28,782 bases of DNA from the IMG/VR virus record IMGVR_UViG_3300008113_000819, positions 1-28,782 of that record; one strand, 5' to 3'. The DNA is from a virus. Under the pieces are notes generated by a model that saw nothing but the letters and a program-made list of their open reading frames with translations, was not told the origin of the DNA and did not search any database. Positions 14,582 through 21,258 of this stretch are shown one piece after another. Position numbers and translations under genes: made by a program. How positions within the stretch are numbered: position 1 is the stretch's first letter; each line of letters starts with the position of its first letter.

Positions 14582-14599
14582 TGGGGGCCGAAGCCCCCA
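14582..14599 (-). promoter_or_regulatory. UUCG-tetraloop hairpin after the coat protein gene (copy 1)
   Basis: The minus-strand transcript contains UGGGGGC-UUCG-GCCCCCA, a perfect seven-pair stem with a C(UUCG)G loop, beginning seven bases after the coat stop codon. The core matches the two hairpins that follow the next two genes. No U-run follows, so full termination is unlikely. Confidence 0.72.
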
Positions 14600-14606
14600 C
14601 CAGTGC

Positions 14607-15809
14607 TTAGCCCCAGAGGCGGCAAGCCATTTGTGGACGGATGGTGCTGTAGCCGTACAGAACGTCGATACGGCAAGGCAGACGGTCGTTGTTGATGTCG
14701 TACTGACGAACAACACGCATCGAAATACCGTTGTGAACTTGGCGAGAAGCCATGTCCACGCCTTGTGGCATCAACAGGTCGGCGGTTGCGAAGGTGATCG
14801 CATCCTTGTGATAGACCAAGTTCTGTGGGTAGGCAGTAGCAGCCGAACCCAACATAGTGACTACAGCGCTTGCTGCAGGCAGCGTGGTCACGGTAGCCAG
14901 TGCTTGGCTTGCCGAGTACAGCGCTGGGAAGATCGACAGGGTTGCAGTCGACGAACCGGTAGCAGCAGCAGTTACGGTGAACTGTTGCAGCGAACCAGTC
15001 GACTCACGGGTTTGTGGGTTGACAGCAAACACGCCAGCGATGGTGAACACGTCGCCAACGTTCCAAGTCTTGCTCGAGCCGGTAAAGCTGATTGGCAGAG
15101 TGGACTGACCTTCGGTCGTAACAGTTGAAGTCACGGTGATCGAAGTACCCCAGTCACCGTTGGTGTGCTGCTTGATCGACTGAGACATGTTGACTTCGTC
15201 AAAGCCGAGCACGCCCATGCCCATCATGCCGTTCTTGAACTGGCGGCTGATGGTGTCGGTTGGGTTGAACAGACCTTTCATGCCTTCAACCAGACCAGCG
15301 TTAGCGGCTGGGTTAACGGTTGCGTAGCGTGGCGCCATCACAGCAGCGTTTTCGTTCAGCTTCTGCTGAGCTTGCAACAGAACGAGCGAAGTTGATGGGG
15401 TGGTGCCAGGTGTGCCGACCGAGTTACCGATGTTTTTGTATGCGTTAGCAACGTCAGCATCGATGCTGGAGGCCAGCTGCGAAATACGAGGCTTCAATAC
15501 ACGCTCTGCAAAGTCATCCAACTGCATGGTGAGTTCAGCGGAGGTGAAGTTCACGCCGATGTGCTTCTGCGAAGCAACAGTCAGGGTGGTGAACTGTTCG
15601 TTGTCGTCCTGCACTTGCAGAGCGGCACCGTCGGTTACCAACGCGCGATCTGGTAAACGGATACGCAGTGTGGAACCAATTTTTGCGCCTTCAACGGCGA
15701 AAGAGTCGTCGTATTGACGGTTAACGTTACGAGTGAGCACCAGGTTGTTCTCGAGGATTTCGAGAGCTTTACGGGTGATCATGTCGATGGTAAGAATCGA
15801 GTTTGCCAT
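14607..15809 (-). CDS. Major capsid (coat) protein, P22 gp5-like
   Basis: This 400-aa protein has the P22-coat pattern: an N-terminal segment ANSILTIDMITRKALEILEN, then NLVLTRNVNRQYDDSFAVEG, GSTLRIRLPDRALVTDGAAL and the E-loop-like stretch QFTTLTVASQKHIGVNFTSA followed by ELTMQLDDFAERVLKPRIS. The region about 220-320 is beta-rich and Thr/Ser-heavy, which fits the inserted domain of P22-type coat proteins. The C-terminus (HNGISMRVVRQYDINNDRLP, then CRIDVLYGYSTIRPQMACRL) is the family ending. P22 coat is 430 aa, so size fits. It is preceded by the scaffold gene and followed by a stable hairpin. Expected to be the most abundant virion protein. Confidence 0.92.
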   Translation of the reverse strand: MANSILTIDMITRKALEILENNLVLTRNVNRQYDDSFAVEGAKIGSTLRIRLPDRALVTDGAALQVQDDNEQFTTLTVASQKHIGVNFTSAELTMQLDDFAERVLKPRISQLASSIDADVANAYKNIGNSVGTPGTTPSTSLVLLQAQQKLNENAAVMAPRYATVNPAANAGLVEGMKGLFNPTDTISRQFKNGMMGMGVLGFDEVNMSQSIKQHTNGDWGTSITVTSTVTTEGQSTLPISFTGSSKTWNVGDVFTIAGVFAVNPQTRESTGSLQQFTVTAAATGSSTATLSIFPALYSASQALATVTTLPAASAVVTMLGSAATAYPQNLVYHKDAITFATADLLMPQGVDMASRQVHNGISMRVVRQYDINNDRLPCRIDVLYGYSTIRPQMACRLWG

Positions 15810-15828
15810 GATTTATATCCTAAAAAAG

Positions 15829-16614
15829 TTAGCGATTACGTTGAGCTTCCCACTTCTTCATTTGGCGCTGGCGATCCGCCTCAATCCACTCAGACGTACT
15901 CATGTTTTTAATTGCACGAGGGTCAGTCGTATCATAAGACGGCGATCCAGAGCCTCTACCCGATATGGGCGCGATAGGCGGTGGGGCGCTTGTCGTTTTC
16001 TTCAAAACCGGCTCAGAAGCAATCTTTGCTTCAATTCGGCCAATTTCTTTAGCCTGTAAGATGGGCGAATTCAGTGCGGCAATACGCGCGGCTTCTTTCG
16101 GATTTGAGCCCAAGTAATACGCAATATCAGGGCCAATATCCGACGCTTGAATCGTCTCAGCCATCGCGTTAGAGATTGGCAGCTTTGGGTTGTAGGCGAC
16201 TTGTTCAAAGTCGTCGTACTTACCTCGCGCCTCTTCTTCCCTATCGTGATACGCCTCAAGCAGATCCATTTTCTGCCGTTCGAGTTCACGCTGAGCCAGC
16301 AGCTCTTCAGCTTTGCGCGTTGCTAGTGCATCGGCATACGCATCGACTGAATCAAACTGTTCTGGCGGCGGTAACTCTGCAGGTGCAGGTGCTGTTTGCA
16401 CTTTGCGACTCTGCTCGCGTTCCCACTTCCTTTGCTCTCTTGCAAGCCTTTTGCCTACGATGGCATCCAATTCTTCTTGTGTGAAGGTCTTGGTCTGCTG
16501 CTCGTTTGGCTGGTCATTCTCCGGCGCTAGTGTTTCTTCAGCTACAGGCTCTGCCGTCGGTGCCTGTTCTGGCGCGGGTGAATCCGCTAACTGATTTTGA
16601 AGCTCGTCTGACAT
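15829..16614 (-). CDS. Scaffolding protein (P22 gp8-like role)
   Basis: This 261-aa protein is highly charged and helical. The N-terminal 45 residues are acidic and Pro/Glu/Gln-rich. FTQEELDAIVGKRLAREQ at about 44-61 followed by RKWEREQSRK is a motif widely seen in phage scaffolding proteins, and it continues into a long coiled coil (RKAEELLAQRELERQKMDLL). The C-terminal end is a basic helix (WIEADRQRQMKKWEAQRNR), comparable in character to the coat-binding C-terminus of P22 scaffold. It lies immediately upstream of the coat gene, in the P22 order portal-scaffold-coat. AGGA precedes the ATG. The scaffold would template procapsid assembly and then leave. Confidence 0.86.
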   Translation of the reverse strand: MSDELQNQLADSPAPEQAPTAEPVAEETLAPENDQPNEQQTKTFTQEELDAIVGKRLAREQRKWEREQSRKVQTAPAPAELPPPEQFDSVDAYADALATRKAEELLAQRELERQKMDLLEAYHDREEEARGKYDDFEQVAYNPKLPISNAMAETIQASDIGPDIAYYLGSNPKEAARIAALNSPILQAKEIGRIEAKIASEPVLKKTTSAPPPIAPISGRGSGSPSYDTTDPRAIKNMSTSEWIEADRQRQMKKWEAQRNR

Positions 16615-16668
16615 TGTCGATTCCTAAAGAATCCCTAACGTACCGCGTTAGTTCGGTTTGGGGAGAAT

Positions 16669-16935
16669 TTACTCCCAAATTACTGTTGCAGCAACTGTTC
16701 CGCCAATCGCCACATAAATTCCGTCTCGGGCGTACGCCCCGTCAAGCGGCAACATATACGATGTCGCGGCGGCGGGGGTAAACACGCCCAGAATAGTTTT
16801 GGTGGTTGTCGCAGCTGCCGAGTCGTAGACCGTGATGGTCGGCGTGCTCGATGCGGCGCTAACGAATATGCCTTTCAGCTTACCGGCCATCGGCTTGATG
16901 TTGGTAGACGCGGTGATGTAGGTGTAATTTGCCAT
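16669..16935 (-). CDS. Small beta-rich structural protein (88 aa), unknown
   Basis: MANYTYITASTNIKPMAGKL, then KGIFVSAASSTPTITVYDSA, then IYVAIGGTVAATVIWE at the end, gives a compact beta-sandwich-like pattern. Proteins with KGI-x2-SAAS-x-PT(I/L)T(V/I)YDSAA and the ending VTV-x-W are common short virion proteins in environmental phages. It follows the 259-aa gene by two bases and precedes the scaffold gene by 54 bases. That gap holds two short inverted repeats (GATTC..GAATC and TAACG..CGTTA). A decoration or connector-associated role is possible; function is not known. Confidence 0.62.
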   Translation of the reverse strand: MANYTYITASTNIKPMAGKLKGIFVSAASSTPTITVYDSAAATTTKTILGVFTPAAATSYMLPLDGAYARDGIYVAIGGTVAATVIWE

Positions 16936-16937
16936 GA

Positions 16938-17717
16938 TTAGTTTGTGGTGTTTTTAACCAAAAGAATAATGAACATGCAAGAAACGCCATTGTTAGCCGC
17001 GCTGCCTACACCGGTAGCTTCAATATCGGTTTTCTCTTCTATCCGCAACGGGTACTCAAACACATAGTCTGCTACACCGTTGTTGACCGTGGTGACCGCT
17101 GCGGTGCGACGGATACCGTCGGTGCCTGCAGTTAACAGCCGCCCGCGAACTTGGGTTGAGCCGGTAACTTGGCCCGCAGAAAACAGCCCTTGCGACAGAT
17201 AGCCGGTGTAGCCTGCCGGAATCGTGTAATGGCCGGTAACGGTGTTATTAAAGTCGTACTTGATAATGTTGTAGGTGGTTGCCGGTACACCGGAAGTCAC
17301 CGTGCCGGTGCCAATATAGATGTCACCTGCGGCTGACTCTGTGCTACCTGCGGTCGCTACATAAGCGTAATTGACCCGCAAAAACGACTTCGACGTCAGC
17401 ACTTCGGTTAACCCGTTTAGCGTCACCGTGTCCGTTATTTCGGCGTAGTTGGCGTCAAGCCCTTGAATGACGATCGTTCTTGCGCCAGTGCCTGCCGAGG
17501 TGTCGTTGGCGTTGGTCGAACTTACCTTCATCTGCAACGCAGCGTTTGGGTGCGCGATGATGGACGGCAGCGGCCAGACGGTTACTTCAGTCGTGTCAAC
17601 ATCCGCGTTGTAACCAAACACGGTGACATTACGGTGGTTAGGAATCTCGCTGCGTGAGACTTGTAGCTCAAACGGCTCGTTCTTACCAAATTTTGTCTGA
17701 GAAACCGGTGCGGTCAT
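16938..17717 (-). CDS. Probable virion structural protein (259 aa)
   Basis: The protein is beta-rich with a regular alternation of hydrophobic and Thr/Ser residues. Recognisable pieces are NVTVFGYNADVDTTEVTVWP, QGLDANYAEITDTVTLNG, TSKSFLRVNYAYVATAGSTE, GDIYIGTGTVTSGVPA and YTIPAGYTGYLSQGLF. The pattern VQGLD-x2-Y-x-E(I/V)-x-(E/D)TV-x-LNG..S-x2-(F/W)-x-R(V/I) recurs in a large, uncharacterised family of phage virion proteins from marine and freshwater samples. Its start overlaps the stop of the 120-aa gene by four bases (ATGA). The lack of any enzymatic motif and the position between portal and scaffold suggest a head or connector component. Confidence 0.68.
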   Translation of the reverse strand: MTAPVSQTKFGKNEPFELQVSRSEIPNHRNVTVFGYNADVDTTEVTVWPLPSIIAHPNAALQMKVSSTNANDTSAGTGARTIVIQGLDANYAEITDTVTLNGLTEVLTSKSFLRVNYAYVATAGSTESAAGDIYIGTGTVTSGVPATTYNIIKYDFNNTVTGHYTIPAGYTGYLSQGLFSAGQVTGSTQVRGRLLTAGTDGIRRTAAVTTVNNGVADYVFEYPLRIEEKTDIEATGVGSAANNGVSCMFIILLVKNTTN

Positions 17718-18076
17718 GCCAAGAACCTTAGTTTGTACAGCGTGGACAGGTACAGCCCAACAATTTCATCGATGATGTTTTGCAGCGGGCTGTCCGACTT
17801 ATCGACCACCTTGTACCGCATCTCTTCAATTTCTTCAAGCTGGTCTTGCAAGAATTCCACAATGTTGCCTGGCTTTTTGGTTGACTGCAGCGAAATAGCG
17901 CCGATCAGCCCGTGACGGCCTTGGTAGGCTTCCGCAAACTTGTCCGCCAGATCAACAATCTCGTCGTAAAACGTGTTCAGCGCCATGTGCTTCGAGAAGC
18001 TACGGGTGTTCAGATGCACCGAATGAGCCACATCGCGGCCCAAAAACAGGATGCCTACAAAGTTTGCGCAGCTCAT
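17714..18076 (-). CDS. Helical phage protein, DUF5856-like (120 aa)
   Basis: The sequence (MSCANFVGILFLGRDVAHSV, then HLNTRSFSKHMALNTFYDEI, then VDLADKFAEAYQGRHGLIG) is a strongly conserved phage family that I recall as DUF5856. The HLNT-x-S-(F/Y)-x2-HMAL-x2-FYD-x(I/V)-x2-LAD-x-(F/Y)-AE-x-YQGR-x-G pattern is helical, with His and Glu residues spaced in a way reminiscent of ferritin or Dps-like four-helix proteins. Metal binding has not been shown. It overlaps the portal gene by four bases at its start and the next gene by four at its end, so it is made with the head proteins. No function can be stated. Confidence 0.72.
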   Translation of the reverse strand: MSCANFVGILFLGRDVAHSVHLNTRSFSKHMALNTFYDEIVDLADKFAEAYQGRHGLIGAISLQSTKKPGNIVEFLQDQLEEIEEMRYKVVDKSDSPLQNIIDEIVGLYLSTLYKLRFLA

Positions 18077-20361
18077 AGTCGTGGTTCCTCAGGCGGCATA
18101 TTCAGCATTTCAGGTGGCATTTCAGCCGATTCTGGGGGCATCATGCCCATTTCCGGCGGCATTTGTTGCATGTCAGGGGGCATCATGCCCATTTCCTCGC
18201 CCATCATGGGCATTTCGCCCGGCAGCTCTAGCCCACCTTCGCTCATCGCCAAGTCGCCGGTGCTCATGATGTCGCGCAGGGTCTGCATGACGACGTCCTG
18301 CACCTGATCGGGCGACATAGCGGCGCCAACAGCCGACAGGCGCTGTGTTTCGGCCTGATACGCCTTGATCTCGGCTTCGAAGTTCTTGCGCTCCATATCC
18401 TGCACCTCGACCGACTGGCCGACGTTTTGCAGCATTTGTTGCATTTGCTGCAGTTCTTGGCCCATCGCTTCCATCTGCTGCTTGGCCATCTGCATCTCGG
18501 GCGACTCGTCGCTGCCTTCCATAATCTTCGGATCGATGATCTTGGCAAAGCGTGCTGCCATCTCCTGCGCACCAGGCCAGTCCATGTTCTTGATGAACAA
18601 GTCGCCTGCAACCTGCCAGAGTTGCGGGTTGGATTGCAGGATCATGCCCATTGCGTCCAGTGCTTCCTGACGCTTGGTCAGATAGGACGGGCCGGTGGTC
18701 ACCACCACGTCGTACTTACCGACGCTGGGGTTGTAAATCTTATCGATGACGATGTCGTTCTGGTCACGAATCTCTTTGACCGCTTCTTGCTGCATCGGGT
18801 CGAGCTTGACCATCTCGGTGTCACCATCAACACCGATAATGCGAGCAATGCGTTGGGTGTCGTAAATCTTCGGGATCAGGCCAACAATTTGACGGGTAAC
18901 GTGCCTAATAGCCCGCGCCAGATTGTCCACGTAATGATAAGTGCCAGTATCAGACTGACGCTCGCGCGCCAAAATCGCTTTGCCGGATCGCTCGTTAGAC
19001 GTTGCGCCCAAGCTCGTATCGTACTGGCCAGTCGTTGACTTGATATCATCAGACGCCCCCATCTTGGCTTGGATCAGCCCTGTCTGCGGCAGCGGCGGTG
19101 CGGCGCGCTGCGGTAGCGGCAGCACGGCACCCGAACCATCCGTTACATCAGGGTTGACCTCCAAATACGGCCAGTTCTGCGTGTTGGCCGTCTTCCACTG
19201 CATCTCATAGCCTTCAAACTGGCCGCCATACCCAATAAACGGTGCCTTGGGCGCCAAGGCCAGCATTTCAGCTTCTTGGCTTGTCCAGTAGTTGTACATG
19301 CGCTGGGCATCCTTGGCGTTACGCACCAGACCCGATATGTACAGCTTACCGTCAACTTCAAATTCGTTACCAATGACACGCACCACCGGAATCCAGTGGC
19401 CTGCCCAGTCGTTTGACTCGAGCATCTCGTAGCCGTTGGTCTTGCACCACTTGACCCGTTTGGCATTCACCTCGCGAGTGCGGATAGGCTTGATGCCCAT
19501 CTGCTTCATCTGCTTGGCCTCGGGCGAACCTTCAAACGCCGTGATGTTGCCGGGGTACAGGTGCAGCGTGGCCTTCTCATACTCGATGTAGTAATACTCA
19601 GCAATCCTCACGGTATCCTGGTTGATCCAGACCGAGATCGACTGGTCGCCCACGCCTTGCGCCTGTAGCGTCGAGAGCGGGCTGGCGTCTGGGAACATGC
19701 GCTCGTAGTCGGAACGCTGCAAATCTTCGGTGATGAAGCACCATTTAGCATCCGCACCGCATGGGTCTTGAATGGTTGGGTCCATGTAGACCGAAAAGCT
19801 GTTGCGGATGCGTGCGATCTTGATGTCTTGATCGAACGTGTCGTCGTCGCAGTATTCCGTCAGGATGCGGATGTACCCTTCGCCGTAGCTGACTTGGTTC
19901 TCGCAGGCGGTGTCGTAGGCGACGTCGGCGTCCGAGATGTACTCGATGTGCCTGACCATGCCGTTGTAGATTTCGGCAACTTCAGGGTCGGCGCGGTCGT
20001 CAGCGGGTATAACTTTGCCGCTCGGACGGTTTTGTCTTTGGTCATTGGTGACCTGCCGTACGTGCTGGGGCAGCTTGTTGATCGTCAGCGTCGGGCGGGC
20101 GTTGATGGTCTGCCCTTGCACGGCGCCACGCGTTGCCAACACGTCCGCTGGCCACTGCCAGTGGTTATCAGGTGATCCTGCATAGAAGCGCAGGTCGTCT
20201 AGTTCGTCTTCTCGGCTCTCAGACAGCGCAGAAATGGCCATAGTCAGCCGCTTGCGCATGGTCGACAACACATCCTGTGTGTCTTTCTTCATGTCGTCTG
20301 ATGGCGGGTTTCCGCCAATATCAGCGACTTTTGCTGCCTTATTTATGCCGGTGTAGTCCAT
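18073..20361 (-). CDS. Portal protein, P22 gp1-like
   Basis: The portal is the twelve-fold ring through which DNA is packaged and ejected. At 762 aa it is close to P22 portal (725 aa). Family motifs are PTLTINKLPQHVRQVTNDQR then QNRPSGKVIPADDRADPEVA near residues 90-130, YDTACENQVSYGEGYIRILT, and NERSGKAILARERQSDTGTY then HYVDNLARAIRHV around 460-495. Residues about 620-680 form a Gln/Met-rich helical barrel-like segment. The last 45 or so residues are a low-complexity run of PP(E/D)M units (MPPEMGMMPPESAEMPPEM), which is unusual. It lies three genes and about 560 bases below terL and begins directly after the stop of the 109-aa gene. Confidence 0.92.
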   Translation of the reverse strand: MDYTGINKAAKVADIGGNPPSDDMKKDTQDVLSTMRKRLTMAISALSESREDELDDLRFYAGSPDNHWQWPADVLATRGAVQGQTINARPTLTINKLPQHVRQVTNDQRQNRPSGKVIPADDRADPEVAEIYNGMVRHIEYISDADVAYDTACENQVSYGEGYIRILTEYCDDDTFDQDIKIARIRNSFSVYMDPTIQDPCGADAKWCFITEDLQRSDYERMFPDASPLSTLQAQGVGDQSISVWINQDTVRIAEYYYIEYEKATLHLYPGNITAFEGSPEAKQMKQMGIKPIRTREVNAKRVKWCKTNGYEMLESNDWAGHWIPVVRVIGNEFEVDGKLYISGLVRNAKDAQRMYNYWTSQEAEMLALAPKAPFIGYGGQFEGYEMQWKTANTQNWPYLEVNPDVTDGSGAVLPLPQRAAPPLPQTGLIQAKMGASDDIKSTTGQYDTSLGATSNERSGKAILARERQSDTGTYHYVDNLARAIRHVTRQIVGLIPKIYDTQRIARIIGVDGDTEMVKLDPMQQEAVKEIRDQNDIVIDKIYNPSVGKYDVVVTTGPSYLTKRQEALDAMGMILQSNPQLWQVAGDLFIKNMDWPGAQEMAARFAKIIDPKIMEGSDESPEMQMAKQQMEAMGQELQQMQQMLQNVGQSVEVQDMERKNFEAEIKAYQAETQRLSAVGAAMSPDQVQDVVMQTLRDIMSTGDLAMSEGGLELPGEMPMMGEEMGMMPPDMQQMPPEMGMMPPESAEMPPEMLNMPPEEPRL

Positions 20362-20691
20362 TTATTCGGTGGCCTGTTGAGGTCTTGCGGCGTAATCACG
20401 CAAATCCTGCTCCATAATCTGATGCAGGCGTTGTTCAGCAGCTAAGGCTTCCTTAACTGTTTTGTACGTCGGAAATTTTATGCCGGATTTTATGGCAAAT
20501 CGCATGGCTTGCGGAATATCTCGCACTTGGCCGTGCCAATATGTCGGCAAAATCATGTGCCCGCCGTCCGCGCCAATCACAGACCCTTTAAACGTCGTCA
20601 TCGACCCGTCAGGGTTGCGAAGCCCTTTACCTTGATACAGGTTCGACCGGTGGTAGTCGATGACTGCTTGTTCGGAGGGCGAAAGTTCCAT
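20362..20691 (-). CDS. Conserved phage protein upstream of portal (109 aa), unknown
   Basis: The protein reads MELSPSEQAVIDYHRSNLYQ, then GKGLRNPDGSMTTFKGSVIG, GHMILPTYWHGQVRDIPQAM and KSGIKFPTYKTVKEALAAEQ. The NPDG-(S/T)-x-TTFKG and (L/M)PT(Y/I)W-x-G(Q/E)(V/I) motifs occur in a family often found beside portal genes in environmental phages. The same kind of segment can also appear in large internal virion or protease-like proteins, so a structural role is possible, but no catalytic residues stand out. It ends flush against the portal ATG (TAAATG) and starts immediately after the 48-aa gene's coding end. Confidence 0.68.
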   Translation of the reverse strand: MELSPSEQAVIDYHRSNLYQGKGLRNPDGSMTTFKGSVIGADGGHMILPTYWHGQVRDIPQAMRFAIKSGIKFPTYKTVKEALAAEQRLHQIMEQDLRDYAARPQQATE

Positions 20692-20838
20692 TTATTTCAT
20701 CTTTTTGGCGGGTTTTGCCGCTGCCCGCTTGGTTGCGTACGCGATTGCGACTGCCTGTTTGACCGGCTTGCCGCTCTTGACCTCGGTACGGATGTTCTGT
20801 TTGAAGGCTTTTTCCGATTTTGACTTCATCAGCGGCAT
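20692..20838 (-). CDS. Small basic protein, DUF6496-like (48 aa)
   Basis: Read from the ATG at 20838, this gives MPLMKSKSEKAFKQNIRTEV, then KSGKPVKQAVAIAYATKRAA and a Lys/Ala tail (AKPAKKMK). The pattern KS-x-SEKAF-x2-N(I/V)-x-E(M/L/V)-x3-GKP-x-KQAVAIAY is well known among phages as a very small uncharacterised protein. An upstream in-frame ATG at 20952 would add 38 Arg-rich residues, but those overlap another gene read in a different frame and lack a family match, so 20838 is preferred. GGGGAAG precedes this ATG. High basicity would suit nucleic-acid or head interior binding. Confidence 0.76.
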   Translation of the reverse strand: MPLMKSKSEKAFKQNIRTEVKSGKPVKQAVAIAYATKRAAAKPAKKMK

Positions 20839-20839
20839 G

Positions 20840-21001
20840 TTACTTCCCCTTCTTCGCCGTTTTGGCCGATTGCTTGAACGCTTTAGCCGTCGGTGCGCCA
20901 GCAGCGCCCGGCTTACGCATCTTTTCGCCGCTTCCGGCCTTGATGCGCTCACGTTTAGCGTGAATGTTTGCGTACAGTCCTGGGCCGCCTGGCTTTTTCA
21001 T
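20840..21001 (-). CDS. Small basic protein (53 aa)
   Basis: The frame encodes MKKPGGPGLYANIHAKRERI, then KAGSGEKMRKPGAAGAPTAK and a Lys-rich end (AFKQSAKTAKKGK). The opening GLYANI-x-AK-x-ERI-x-AGSGE-x-MRKPG is highly conserved in many phage genomes. Its ATG overlaps the stop of the 85-aa gene by one base (TGATG) and its TAA lies one base before the 48-aa gene's ATG, so it fits exactly between them. With its neighbours it forms a set of three short, strongly basic proteins between the terminase and portal genes. Function unknown. Confidence 0.78.
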   Translation of the reverse strand: MKKPGGPGLYANIHAKRERIKAGSGEKMRKPGAAGAPTAKAFKQSAKTAKKGK

Positions 21002-21258
21002 CAGCATTTCCACCTTTTCAATGACGCTTTGGCACGTTCGCCATCTTTTGCCTTCGCCGCTACGGCACCCATGCGGGCACAGAACGACTTCTTTCTGCCT
21101 TCATCCGCTTTCGTCTTCGGACTCGGCGCAGGCGGCTTCAAATTCGAGCCCGTCTCGCGGTTGTACTTCTCCCGCCCCTTGGCGGTCAGCCCTGCACCTT
21201 TACTGACGGGCAGCTTCTCACCTCGTCCAACGCTTAGCGACACGCCTTTCTTAGCCAT
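21001..21258 (-). CDS. Small basic protein, DUF6321-like (85 aa)
   Basis: The protein reads MAKKGVSLSVGRGEKLPVSK, then GAGLTAKGREKYNRETGSNL, KPPAPSPKTKADEGRKKSFC and ends ARMGAVAAKAKDGERAKASL plus KRWKC. GLTAKGR-x-KYN-x-(A/E)TGSNLK-x-P and RKKSFCARM followed by W-x-C are hallmarks of a conserved phage family I recall as DUF6321. Two cysteines (one in KSFCARM, the other at the C-terminal end) could bind a metal with partner chains, but this is speculation. Its ATG overlaps the terL stop by one base (TAATG). It is part of the terminase-portal small-gene block and probably acts in head assembly or packaging. Confidence 0.78.
   Translation of the reverse strand: MAKKGVSLSVGRGEKLPVSKGAGLTAKGREKYNRETGSNLKPPAPSPKTKADEGRKKSFCARMGAVAAKAKDGERAKASLKRWKC

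Noticed and set aside
14430-15128. Long plus-strand frame opposite the coat gene (232 codons)
   Set aside because: It is the mirror of a strongly supported gene; its protein has the His/Gln/Arg/Val-rich look of an antisense frame and no family motif.
20839-20952. Arg-rich N-terminal extension of the 48-aa protein from an ATG at 20952
   Set aside because: It overlaps the better supported 53-aa gene in another frame and lacks a ribosome-binding site; the family starts at 20838.
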